A DNA stretch of 64,000 nt from Candidatus Omnitrophota bacterium (GTDB taxonomy: Bacteria; Omnitrophota; Omnitrophia; Omnitrophales; Aquincolibacteriaceae), in assembly GCA_903820505.1 (NCBI GenBank), contig CAIJHQ010000058.1:1-64000 (forward strand), given 5' to 3'. The notes beneath the pieces were generated by a model. That model had not been told where the DNA came from. It searched no databases and worked only from the letters and a program-made list of their open reading frames with translations. The translations under genes were made by a program, and so were the position numbers. This document shows positions 1-7,757 of this stretch, in pieces (the stretch's first letter is position 1; every line of letters begins with the position of its first letter).

Positions 1-165
1 AGGACCTCCGGTGGCTGATGTGTTAATCACATCCCAGATTATATCAAAAAAAATATCGCCGTCAACTGTTTTCGACGATTTTTTGAACTTTTCCGGTCCA
101 CGCCTGTAGGGGGGGGGCGCTTCCAGGGGCTGAACTATTACTGAAATACAGCCCTTGACAAATTA

Positions 166-193
166 TTAAAATGTGTTAATGTGTTGGCATAAT
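166..193 (+). promoter_or_regulatory. possible extended -10 promoter of the secreted repeat protein
   Basis: CATAAT at 188-193 is preceded by TGG, an extended -10 pattern, with TTAAAA at 166-171 as a weak -35 and a 16-nt spacer. A better -35 hexamer, TTGACA at 155-160, is 27 nt from this -10, too far to pair with it. The rest of the first 244 bases shows no gene; it holds a run of nine G at 109-117. Weak call. Confidence 0.35.
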
Positions 194-244
194 ACTTATT
201 AAAGATATTTATAATGTATTAAATAGAAAAATGGAGGTGCTCAA

Positions 245-2833
245 ATGCACGCTAAAAAAACAGAAACAAAAGATTTAAGAGTATCCAGATTGACGCAGAA
301 AACGGTAGCGAGTTTCGTGGCCGTTCTTTTTATTTTCAGCGGGATCGCTGTGCCTACTTCTTTTGCGGCTTCGGCAAATGCTGCAAGTTTAATGCTTGAG
401 ACGACCACAACGAACGAGAAGGCGGTTCCGGTTATTAATTTCAATCCGGCGACGGCCAATACTCCGGCGCCTTCGACCAATGTTCCGATTCCATCCGGCG
501 CGGCAATCCAGAATGCCAGCCCGCTGTCTCCGTCCACTGCTGTCGTGAGCACTGTCCAAAAGGGTGACAATCCATTACCAGCGAACATACAGACGCAGGT
601 AACGCCGCAACTGCTTCCGCCGGTGCCTAAGGGCTGGACGCGGACGGCGTCGAACGCCAATTTTGCGTTTCAAGTATCAACGAAATATGTCGCCAATGGC
701 ATCTATGACGTTACGCTAAAGGTTCGTAATCTTGTGACTGGCAAAGAACAAGCGGTCAGCAGTGGGCAGAGTTTCCCTTATGCCCATCCTCAACTTCCCT
801 GCGATGTCTCGCCCGATGGCAGTACGGTAGTGTATGGTTATGCGGGCGCCCATTTGGCTAGCGGAGCCCCTTACTCTATCGTCATTCAACGTTTAGATAA
901 ACCGTCGCAGCATAAACAACTAGACGGCCCCCTTGCTTCAATCCGCTTTGGAAAAGAAAGCGTGGTCCTTGGAACCGCCGGTGCGATCGCCCCTGTCTAC
1001 ACGGTCAGTTTGCAGGATTTGAAGGTTATCGGGACAACGTATACCTTGAATGATAGGAGCGCTCAAGGGATCATCTATGATCCGAAAGCACATTTGGTAA
1101 CGCAAGTCACTTACGTCCAAGAAACGGGTACGTATGTGACATATCTCCGGGTCTATGACACGAGTAATGGCACAGACAAGATGACCTTGCTTGTCAATCG
1201 TGGAGCGACAACGGGTATGCCGGGGGATAAAGTTACTTTTGTGGATATTTATCAAGTCCCCGGCGGGCGAGGAATTGTTTCATACGCCGCCGAATTGTAT
1301 TCCCCTTTTAATGATGGTTATCGCACCTTCGTGCTTGATCCAAGGGCGCGTGGGGGAGTGGAGTTGGACGGCAAGACGATTTCCGTGACCTATAACAAAG
1401 CCATCGCATGTTATAAAGTCGTGCATCGCGACGGGACCAAAGGGGTGATCTATGTAGACCTGAACACCCTGAAAATTGTGCCAAAGGATAGCGCTGCTAC
1501 CGCGAGCGGTTCGGTCGTAGCCTCCTCGAACACAACTCAGCCGGTGCAAACGTCACAACCTGCGGTTGCCAAGGCTTCGCCCGTAAATAATACGGTTCCG
1601 TCCGTGGCAGCGATCCAAGAAAGCGGAGTGTTGCAGGTGGCGGTGAAGTCTCAGACTACTACGGTATCAGTCTCGAATAATAAGATTCAGATTCAGCCGG
1701 GTTGGACTGTTGTGCCGGGAAATTCTCAGCTAGCTTATCAGTCGACCGGAGAACAGGGGTTTGTCTTGATCATGGATCTTGTGACGGGGAAGATTACGAA
1801 TAAACCCAGTTCTCAGAATTATCTTTATTTCGGCTCGGAGCAAACGGGTGTTGGTTATGTGGTCGCTCCGGACGGACTCCGAGAAATCTATTATTGGCAT
1901 CAGACTTCCTATACAACAGGTTCCATCTGTGTCTATAACTCGAACACTCAAAAATGGATCGGCGAGGAGAATGTGACCAATGTTCTGACCGGACCGCCTC
2001 CAATGAGCGCCTCGCCGGACGGACAGTATTTGACTTTTGAGTACAGTCGCGACAGTGAGCGGGCTGTGAAGGTCATGTCGTTGGCCGGACCGAAAGCAAA
2101 GGATAGCTACATCGTTATACCGCAAGCCTCGGTCTATGGCATTGCAACGATCCAGCGCGTACGATTTGTGAGTGCTACCCGTATCGTGGTGACTTTGGGG
2201 GACGGTAGCGGCCGGATTTTTTATGTGGACATTCAGTCGAACGGGAAACTGGTGCTGACACTGGCGTCGATTCCGCCGGGTTGGACGGTCGTTCCCGGGA
2301 GTCCCCAACTGGCTTATCAAAAATTCGGGGACCAAGGGTTTGCGCGGATCATGGACCTAGCGACGGGGGCTGTCTCTGACAAGCCGAATTCCCAGAATCA
2401 CAATGACTACTTGATCGACAGGACGGGCGTTGGCTATGTGATCACCCCAAGCGGACTGCGAGAAATTTACAGCTGGCATTACCATGCTCATGATCACGGG
2501 GGCTATGATATTTATGATCCGGTGACGCGTAAATGGACCGGAGGCGTAGGAACAGTCGGGCTGCTTTATCCTTCCGCTGTTAGCATTTCTCCTGACGGGA
2601 AGTATCTGACGTTCGCGGAAAAGAGCCTGAAGGACGGCATAAATCAGATCGGAGTTTTGTTGTTAACGGGGTCGAAAACAGCGGTCCACTGTCTGGATCT
2701 ACCCAAGAACTCTGGTGAAGTAAAATCGATCCGCTTTACCAGCCTCAATCGTATTCAAGTTGTTCTGAAGGACGGACGGATTCTGTATGCGGATATTAAG
2801 GCAGATGGGGCATTGGTGTGGGGCAAGGCTTAA
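245..2833 (+). CDS. secreted repeat protein, TolB/WD-like propeller-type repeats
   Basis: The 862-residue product starts with a long Sec signal peptide (basic n-region to about residue 20, hydrophobic core 23-38, likely cleavage after SFA near 42). A Thr/Pro/Ser-rich linker covers about 45-125. The rest is a repeat protein: two copies of about 190 residues, starting near 484 and 676, share PGWTVVPG, QLAYQ, GVGYV, GLREIY and SPDG(Q/K)YLTF; a more diverged copy begins near residue 128 with PKGWTR. The SPDG-x-YLTF pattern is typical of TolB- and YncE-like beta-propeller blades, so an extracytoplasmic propeller is inferred. A GGAGGTG Shine-Dalgarno lies at 233-239, 5 nt before the ATG. No enzyme motif is seen and the substrate is unknown. 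It is the only gene before the ribosomal-protein operon and is probably transcribed alone. Confidence 0.75.
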   Translation: MHAKKTETKDLRVSRLTQKTVASFVAVLFIFSGIAVPTSFAASANAASLMLETTTTNEKAVPVINFNPATANTPAPSTNVPIPSGAAIQNASPLSPSTAVVSTVQKGDNPLPANIQTQVTPQLLPPVPKGWTRTASNANFAFQVSTKYVANGIYDVTLKVRNLVTGKEQAVSSGQSFPYAHPQLPCDVSPDGSTVVYGYAGAHLASGAPYSIVIQRLDKPSQHKQLDGPLASIRFGKESVVLGTAGAIAPVYTVSLQDLKVIGTTYTLNDRSAQGIIYDPKAHLVTQVTYVQETGTYVTYLRVYDTSNGTDKMTLLVNRGATTGMPGDKVTFVDIYQVPGGRGIVSYAAELYSPFNDGYRTFVLDPRARGGVELDGKTISVTYNKAIACYKVVHRDGTKGVIYVDLNTLKIVPKDSAATASGSVVASSNTTQPVQTSQPAVAKASPVNNTVPSVAAIQESGVLQVAVKSQTTTVSVSNNKIQIQPGWTVVPGNSQLAYQSTGEQGFVLIMDLVTGKITNKPSSQNYLYFGSEQTGVGYVVAPDGLREIYYWHQTSYTTGSICVYNSNTQKWIGEENVTNVLTGPPPMSASPDGQYLTFEYSRDSERAVKVMSLAGPKAKDSYIVIPQASVYGIATIQRVRFVSATRIVVTLGDGSGRIFYVDIQSNGKLVLTLASIPPGWTVVPGSPQLAYQKFGDQGFARIMDLATGAVSDKPNSQNHNDYLIDRTGVGYVITPSGLREIYSWHYHAHDHGGYDIYDPVTRKWTGGVGTVGLLYPSAVSISPDGKYLTFAEKSLKDGINQIGVLLLTGSKTAVHCLDLPKNSGEVKSIRFTSLNRIQVVLKDGRILYADIKADGALVWGKA

Positions 2834-2882
2834 CAAAAGCTATTGCCAAAAGGCTCCACACGAGGGACGGCAACCGACGAAG

Positions 2883-2947
2883 GGCAGGAAGGGCGAGCGC
2901 ACCGCGGCGCTTTTCCTGCCTGTCCAAGGCTTTTCCACGCTTTTTTA
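2883..2947 (+). terminator. possible terminator after the repeat protein
   Basis: GGCAGGAA (2883-2890) can pair with TTCCTGCC (2913-2920) around a GC-rich loop. A run of six T follows only at 2941-2946, so the spacing is poor for a classical intrinsic terminator. Confidence 0.35.
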
Positions 2948-2987
2948 CTGTAGTGTTAGAGGGCATAAGAAGGATCCTTAGAAAGGT

Positions 2988-3016
2988 TTGACAGTGTAGG
3001 GGGGCTTTGGTATACT
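2988..3016 (+). promoter_or_regulatory. sigma70-type promoter of rplM-rpsI
   Basis: TTGACA (2988-2993) and TATACT (3011-3016) are separated by exactly 17 nt. The expected start near 3023 leaves a leader of about 80 nt before rplM. It includes a pyrimidine-rich stretch but no hairpin I can assign as an autoregulatory site. Confidence 0.8.
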
Positions 3017-3103
3017 CTGCGAACTTTTTCGGGGACACATCAAGTCGCAGGACAGCATTCTCCACTTACGACTTCTCCCTAATTCATTCAAGAAAAGAGA
3101 GTT

Positions 3104-3535
3104 ATGAAAACTTTTATTCCTAAGGACAAAGATATCAATCGCAAGACGTACCTTATTGACGCATCGGGGAAGACCCTCGGGCGTTTGGCTACGCGGATAG
3201 CGTCACTTCTCATCGGCAAGGGGAAGACCTGCTTTGCCAGGGACATGATCGTGGGGGACCAGGTCATCGTGATCAACTGCGAAAAGGTCCACGTGACGGG
3301 CAATAAGAAGGAGGACAAGATCTACAAGCACTTTACCGGCTATGCGGGAGGTTTGCGGACCTATACCTACGAAGATCTTATGGCCAAGAGACCGGCCGAG
3401 ATCATTACCCGGGCCGTTTCGAGAATGCTTCCCAAGACCCGCATTGGTGATGTCATGCTCACAAGACTCCGCGTTTATCCCGGTACCACCTACCGGAACC
3501 AGGCGCAAAAACCCATTTCAATCGAGGTTTCATAA
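3104..3535 (+). CDS. rplM: 50S ribosomal protein L13
   Basis: L13 is an early-assembling protein of the large ribosomal subunit that binds 23S rRNA. The 143-residue product has the family length and its conserved parts: an N-terminal segment with DASGKTLGRLATRIA, a GDQVIVINCEKV strand, the KHFTGYAGGL loop, and RAVSRMLPKT in the C-terminal half. An AGAGAG-like Shine-Dalgarno lies just before the ATG. The stop codon overlaps the start of rpsI by one base (TAATG), so the two are translationally coupled, the usual arrangement of the rplM-rpsI operon. A near-consensus promoter lies about 90 nt upstream. Confidence 0.97.
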   Translation: MKTFIPKDKDINRKTYLIDASGKTLGRLATRIASLLIGKGKTCFARDMIVGDQVIVINCEKVHVTGNKKEDKIYKHFTGYAGGLRTYTYEDLMAKRPAEIITRAVSRMLPKTRIGDVMLTRLRVYPGTTYRNQAQKPISIEVS

Positions 3536-3936
3536 TGACCGCAGCTTCGTCTTCTTCCGTTTATGCCACCGGGCGGCGTAAATCCGCCATCGCTCGCGTT
3601 TGGATCTTCCCCGGACAAAAAGGCTTTACAGTCAACGGTCAGGATTCCGAAAAATACCTGAAGCGTGCCAATCTTCAGATGCTTGTCGATCAGCCTCTCA
3701 AGACCGCGAATCTGCACGGGCAGGTCCGTGTCCGCGCGCGGGTGGAAGGCGGCGGCGTGGCGGGACAGGCCGGGGCGATCCGGCTCGGCATCGCGAGAGC
3801 TCTTGTGAACTTCAATCCTGAAATGCGGTCAGCGATGCGTAAGGGCGGGTTCATGACCCGCGATCCGCGCGAAAAGGAAAGAAAAAAGCCGGGTCGCAAA
3901 GGCGCCCGCAGAAGCTTCCAGTTCACCAAACGTTAA
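3535..3936 (+). CDS. rpsI: 30S ribosomal protein S9
   Basis: S9 is a small-subunit protein whose C-terminal tail reaches the P-site tRNA. The 133-residue product shows the family pattern: YATGRRKSAIARVW near the N-terminus, an arginine/glycine-rich centre (GGGVAGQAGAIRLGIARAL), and the basic tail with KKPGRKGARRSFQFTKR. The final Lys-Arg is the invariant terminus that contacts tRNA. The start overlaps the rplM stop by one base. Its own stop overlaps the ATG of a 41-codon frame in the same TAATG manner, so a third small gene appears coupled to it. Confidence 0.97.
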   Translation: MTAASSSSVYATGRRKSAIARVWIFPGQKGFTVNGQDSEKYLKRANLQMLVDQPLKTANLHGQVRVRARVEGGGVAGQAGAIRLGIARALVNFNPEMRSAMRKGGFMTRDPREKERKKPGRKGARRSFQFTKR

Positions 3937-4061
3937 TGCGGTCTTTTTTTCTGGGGCTCTGGATCCTCGCTCTTGTTTTTATCCTGACCGGCTGCCAGGG
4001 ATTCCTGGACGATTATAATTACAACCCGGTCGGGGCGACGCAAATAGATTCGAACCGGTGA
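3936..4061 (+). CDS. small predicted lipoprotein coupled to rpsI
   Basis: A 41-codon frame starts at the ATG embedded in the rpsI stop (TAATG) and ends just before an intrinsic terminator. The peptide begins MRSFFLGLWILALVF and carries a lipobox, LTGC, with the cysteine at residue 20, after one N-terminal arginine and a hydrophobic core. That gives a signal peptidase II site and a mature lipopeptide of about 22 residues containing DDYNYNPVG. I do not recognise the family. Its position between a ribosomal gene and the terminator, the same one-base coupling as rplM-rpsI, and the clean lipobox argue that it is real. Proteomic or conservation evidence is absent here. Confidence 0.6.
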   Translation: MRSFFLGLWILALVFILTGCQGFLDDYNYNPVGATQIDSNR

Positions 4062-4066
4062 TCGAG

Positions 4067-4102
4067 GCTCTCCAGAGGCGAAAAATGGAGAGCTTTTTTT
4101 TT
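4067..4102 (+). terminator. intrinsic terminator of the rplM-rpsI operon
   Basis: GCTCTCCA (4067-4074) pairs perfectly with TGGAGAGC (4086-4093), followed directly by nine T residues (4094-4102). It lies 5 nt after the small lipoprotein stop, which places that gene inside the operon. Confidence 0.92.
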
Positions 4103-4158
4103 GACAGGGACCGGCACGCGGTTTTGGGGGCCGGGGTCTTTAACCCGAATCAGGAGCC

Positions 4159-6645
4159 ATGAAAAAACGCCATTCGTTCCTGCTCGTCGTTCTTCTTGCG
4201 GCAGTTTTTTTCGTTCTCGTGGTCTGGTTTCAATCCCGCCGCGTACTGACCGACCCGAAGCTGCAGGAAGCTCTTCTCGAGAAGGTTCAGACGCTTACCG
4301 AAGGGACCCTTCATTTCCAGGGTTTTCAGGTCGGATATTTTCCGCAGCCACGGATCGTTTTCGAACGACCGCAGCTTACTTTTCCCAATAATCCTCTGGT
4401 GATCGAAGCAAAACAGCTGAGATTCGATTTCGATATTCTTCCCCTTTTCATCGGGCGGCCAGAACCCGCGGCGATCTATGTGTCGGGAGGCAAAGGGAAC
4501 CTTCCGGTCCCGCAGTTTCTTTCCTTTGTAGACCCCCTGAAGCTGGATAATTTTTCCTTAAAAATGGGCTCACTCCGGCCCGGGACCCCCATCCCGGTGC
4601 AATTCGTTACCGACCTGGAGGGGAAGCCGGGGGCCCTTTCGGTCAAGGGGCACGTCACGGTGGGTTCGGCCGAGCAGTGGGACTGGGCGAAGGCGGGGGG
4701 CCATTTGACGGCGGAGCTCAAAGAATTTACCGTGACTCGAAGCGCTCAGGCGCCTCAAAACGTTACGAGATCCCCTTTTTTCTTCAAGGGCGGCCAGATC
4801 AGTACCCTGATGGAGCTCCAGAAAAATGCCGGCGATGTTTTTTTGGAAATAACGGTTACCGGGGAAGTGAAGGGGCTCGAGTATGAAGTGATGCAGGAGA
4901 AGGCCTGGGCAACGCCTCCGCTTCTGGACGCGACGTGGGAAGCGAAGGGGGCCTGGAACCATGATACCGAAGAATTAAAATTGCATAAGATGACCGTGAA
5001 ATTCCCGTTCGCAGGCCTCGATGTGAACGGAAGCCTGAAGACCGGGACCGGGGAGATCGCGAACCTGCATCTGACCGGGACGGACATGGTTCTTGAAGAC
5101 CTTTTAAAGTATTGGCCCGGCCTGGAGAACGGGCTTCCTTTCCATATCGGATTTTCGGGCCTCAGCAAGTGGGTTTTGTCGGGCGAAGGGACGCTGGACC
5201 ACCTCTCGCTCCATCTGGATTGGGACCTGACCCAAACGCTTCTCACCTACGGCCAATATTTTAGCAAGGCAAAGAACGTTCCGCTGGACCTGGGTGTCGA
5301 TTGTTTGATCCAGAAAGGGGAATCGCTTTCCGGTGATTTTTCCGTCAAGTTCCAGGGCATGAGCCTGAAAGGGAACATAAGCGGCCTGGACCTGAAGACC
5401 GGTTCGGGACAGTTGAATTTGATCACTAACAAATTCTCCGCGGATGGATGGGAAAAATATATCCCCGCGCTTCAGCAGAATAGGATCGGCGGTGACGTCA
5501 AATTCCTCGGGAACTGGAAGGGGAACCTTCTTAAACTCGACAAGGCGGAGCAGATCTTTCACGGAACATTTGAGAAAGGTTTTTGTACGACCGCGAGCGG
5601 TCTGGGGCTGAACAACGTTACATTCTCGTTCGACTACAGCCCCCTGATGTTCGAAGGCCGGCAGATGCAATTTGAAGTGGGGAACTCTCCGGTCGTCGCG
5701 GACCTCAAGGTCACCGGTAATGCCGAACAGGTCCTGGTGGAAGGAAAACTGACGTCCGAAGAACTCAAACCGCGGGAAGCCTGGCAGTCGATTACGGCCC
5801 TTTGTCAGCGAAAGGACGGAAGCCCGGAGGCCGGTTTCTACAATTCGATGAAGGATTCCATTGCAGCACTTTTTCCCGGTGAGGAAAGTTTGAAAAAATT
5901 CTCGGTGGAGGGACGTTGCGCCGACAAGACCTGGGATATTTCAAGTCTCCGGTTCGAGAGTTATGAGGGCCAAGCGGACCTTAAGGGCATGATCAGTCTT
6001 AAAGAAAAAGAGGTTCTCTACAAGTGCGAAGGGGAGATCCGTGGACTGAATTTCGGGCGTTTCCTCGGGCGGCATGACCCGAAGATGAAGATCCTGGAGG
6101 GAACGTTGGCCCTCAAGGGGACGGTTGAAGGGAGAGGATGGGGGCAGGAATCCGCGGACAAGAACCTTTCTGGGCAAGGTGATTTCACCCTGACGGATGT
6201 AAAATTCCAGGCGTTCGACCTCAAGGATGAAATCGCGACGATCGCCCCGCTTGACGGGATCGGAGAAGTTATTCCCGACATGAAGGATTTTAGTGAAGTG
6301 GACCTGCACTGGAAGCTCGCCGGGGGGAAACTCACGACCGACGATCTGCTCATGAAGCGCGAAGACAGCATCGTTGACGGGGAAGGGACGCTCGGGTTCG
6401 ACGGTCTTTCGAATTTCCGCCTGGAGGTTTTTCTGTCGAGCGACGTGGCGGCGGCGGTCCTTCCGGAGATGGCGGCGGCGTTTCATAAAGAGCCGCGAGC
6501 CTACTTGGGACCAATACCCGTTCTGTTTTCCGGGGCGTTTTCTGAACCTAGATTGAAACTCGAGCCGTCGCAAGCGGCGGCATTGACCGACAAGATCGCC
6601 CGCAAGAAAGCAAAAGACATCCTCGTCGAGCTTGTGCTTGAATAG
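4159..6645 (+). CDS. AsmA-like inner-membrane-anchored envelope protein
   Basis: The 828-residue product has a short cytoplasmic basic start, one membrane anchor (about residues 7-25), and a long periplasmic part made of repeating amphipathic strands with frequent GxLxL and GxL/IxxL patterns. This is the signature of AsmA/TamB-type proteins, which are thought to form hydrophobic grooves that carry phospholipids between inner and outer membranes. The C-terminal 150 residues (GQGDFTLTDVKFQAFDLKDE, then GEGTLGFDGLSNFRLEV) match the pattern of the AsmA C-terminal domain. A CAGGAG Shine-Dalgarno lies a few bases before the ATG. It is transcribed towards rnc, with 33 bp between the two stops. The exact lipid substrate cannot be read from sequence; a second, much shorter AsmA-like protein is at 49.1 kb. 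Confidence 0.75.
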   Translation: MKKRHSFLLVVLLAAVFFVLVVWFQSRRVLTDPKLQEALLEKVQTLTEGTLHFQGFQVGYFPQPRIVFERPQLTFPNNPLVIEAKQLRFDFDILPLFIGRPEPAAIYVSGGKGNLPVPQFLSFVDPLKLDNFSLKMGSLRPGTPIPVQFVTDLEGKPGALSVKGHVTVGSAEQWDWAKAGGHLTAELKEFTVTRSAQAPQNVTRSPFFFKGGQISTLMELQKNAGDVFLEITVTGEVKGLEYEVMQEKAWATPPLLDATWEAKGAWNHDTEELKLHKMTVKFPFAGLDVNGSLKTGTGEIANLHLTGTDMVLEDLLKYWPGLENGLPFHIGFSGLSKWVLSGEGTLDHLSLHLDWDLTQTLLTYGQYFSKAKNVPLDLGVDCLIQKGESLSGDFSVKFQGMSLKGNISGLDLKTGSGQLNLITNKFSADGWEKYIPALQQNRIGGDVKFLGNWKGNLLKLDKAEQIFHGTFEKGFCTTASGLGLNNVTFSFDYSPLMFEGRQMQFEVGNSPVVADLKVTGNAEQVLVEGKLTSEELKPREAWQSITALCQRKDGSPEAGFYNSMKDSIAALFPGEESLKKFSVEGRCADKTWDISSLRFESYEGQADLKGMISLKEKEVLYKCEGEIRGLNFGRFLGRHDPKMKILEGTLALKGTVEGRGWGQESADKNLSGQGDFTLTDVKFQAFDLKDEIATIAPLDGIGEVIPDMKDFSEVDLHWKLAGGKLTTDDLLMKREDSIVDGEGTLGFDGLSNFRLEVFLSSDVAAAVLPEMAAAFHKEPRAYLGPIPVLFSGAFSEPRLKLEPSQAAALTDKIARKKAKDILVELVLE

Positions 6646-6678
6646 GGAACTTTTTCTTCCGGAAGAGAAAACCGCGTT

Positions 6679-7401
6679 CTAGTTCTTCCCGAACTCTTTC
6701 CTCAAAAAACGGATCAATCCCCGCGCGGCTTTGAGCTCCGACTCGCGTTTGATCTTGTCCCATCCGATGGCCTTCCGCTTTCGTCCGAGCGACACGGTGG
6801 TTTTGACGCCTTTAGCGGAATAGGCGTGCGTGTACTCGGGAAGCTTCTGCCATCTTTTGAGCGTCATTTCCTGGAGCGTGCTCTTGGGGTTCGGGTCCAG
6901 GCGGAAAAGGAGTTTCGGGTCGAAGTAGATCCGGAAATGTTCCAGGATAAAACGTTCGACCGTTCTTGGGCCCAGGTCGAAATAGATCGCCGCGAACACC
7001 GCTTCCAAGGTGTCCGTCAGGATCTTGATCTGGAGCGGACCTTTGAACTGACGGCGCAGGCTTTTCCCGAGCCGGAGGATTTTTTGGACCTTCAAGGTTT
7101 TGGCGACGCGGCTCAGGATCCTTTGTGAGACGAGAATGGAACGGAGTTTGCTCAGCATGCCTTCGTCGGCTTCCGGGAAGGTCTCAAAAAGTTTTTGGCA
7201 GATGACCTCGTTCAGGATGGAATCGCCCAGGAATTCCAGCCGGTCAAAGTCCTCAAGCTTCTCGCGGAGGCGGTTCTCGTTGCGATAAGAGGGGTGGGTC
7301 AGGGCCGCGCGATACCAGAAGAGGGTTCGCGGGAGGATCCCCAGGACCTTGCGTAGAGAGGTTTGGGTAATAGGGTTTTTAGGGGAATCTTTCCTGGACA
7401 T
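6679..7401 (-). CDS. rnc: ribonuclease III
   Basis: RNase III cleaves double-stranded RNA in rRNA precursors and some mRNAs. The 240-residue product has the N-terminal nuclease domain with the signature RLEFLGDSIL (residues 54-63, metal ligands E56 and D60) and the second metal site in DTLEAVFAAIY (D130, E133). A C-terminal double-stranded-RNA-binding domain covers about 168-238 (DPKSTLQEM-type start; GKRKAIGWD and ELKAARGLI-like ends). It is the only minus-strand gene in the first 46 kb and converges on the AsmA-like gene. A consensus promoter ends 6 nt before the ATG and no Shine-Dalgarno is present, so the mRNA is probably leaderless. Confidence 0.95.
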   Translation of the reverse strand: MSRKDSPKNPITQTSLRKVLGILPRTLFWYRAALTHPSYRNENRLREKLEDFDRLEFLGDSILNEVICQKLFETFPEADEGMLSKLRSILVSQRILSRVAKTLKVQKILRLGKSLRRQFKGPLQIKILTDTLEAVFAAIYFDLGPRTVERFILEHFRIYFDPKLLFRLDPNPKSTLQEMTLKRWQKLPEYTHAYSAKGVKTTVSLGRKRKAIGWDKIKRESELKAARGLIRFLRKEFGKN

Positions 7402-7407
7402 GGCTGT

Positions 7408-7436
7408 ACCATAAATATTTTTTCGGGTCCTGTCAA
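7408..7436 (-). promoter_or_regulatory. sigma70-type promoter giving a leaderless rnc mRNA
   Basis: Read on the minus strand, TTGACA (7436-7431), a 17-nt spacer and TATGGT (7413-7408) are followed by ACAGCC and then the rnc ATG. The A of the ATG is 7 nt downstream of the -10 box, the usual +1 position. Confidence 0.75.
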
Positions 7437-7628
7437 TGGAGAAACAATTGTAACTTGTAGCCCCTAGAGGGGATAGAGAGTAATGGCGCTCTCAGGGCAA
7501 AAACCCCATATTCCGTAACTTCTTATCGAAACTCGCCTAGCCAATCCATCCTAACGAGGGGTATAATTATCCGTCCTTAAACCATGCCCCAAAAGGTCTG
7601 AAGATAAACAATGGGCGGTGCTGATCGT
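7437..7628. other. intergenic region between rnc and the signalling cluster
   Basis: The gap between rnc and the first kinase is 352 nt. This part shows no gene, repeat or convincing promoter for the kinase cluster; a short inverted repeat, CCCCTAGAGGGG (7461-7472), is present. The downstream part holds the 42-codon frame listed next. Confidence 0.5.
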
Positions 7629-7757
7629 ATGAGTAAGCAATCAAGAATAACCGGCTCTATAAAAGATTTTCTCAAGACCCGGGTTCTTTCGCCGTTGGCG
7701 AGAGGGCGCGGTTTTTTTATTTTAAAAGAGATAGTGAAGAAGAGGAATATGCGGTGA
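7629..7757 (+). CDS. possible small basic peptide coupled to the kinase gene
   Basis: An ATG-started frame of 42 codons ends in a TGA that overlaps the GTG start of the histidine kinase (GTGA). The peptide is basic, with K/R-rich ends and IKDFLKTRVL in the middle. No good Shine-Dalgarno precedes it, and a short stem-and-T-run sequence around 7690-7720 lies within it. It may be a leader peptide, a remnant, or chance. No family recognised. Confidence 0.25.
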   Translation: MSKQSRITGSIKDFLKTRVLSPLARGRGFFILKEIVKKRNMR

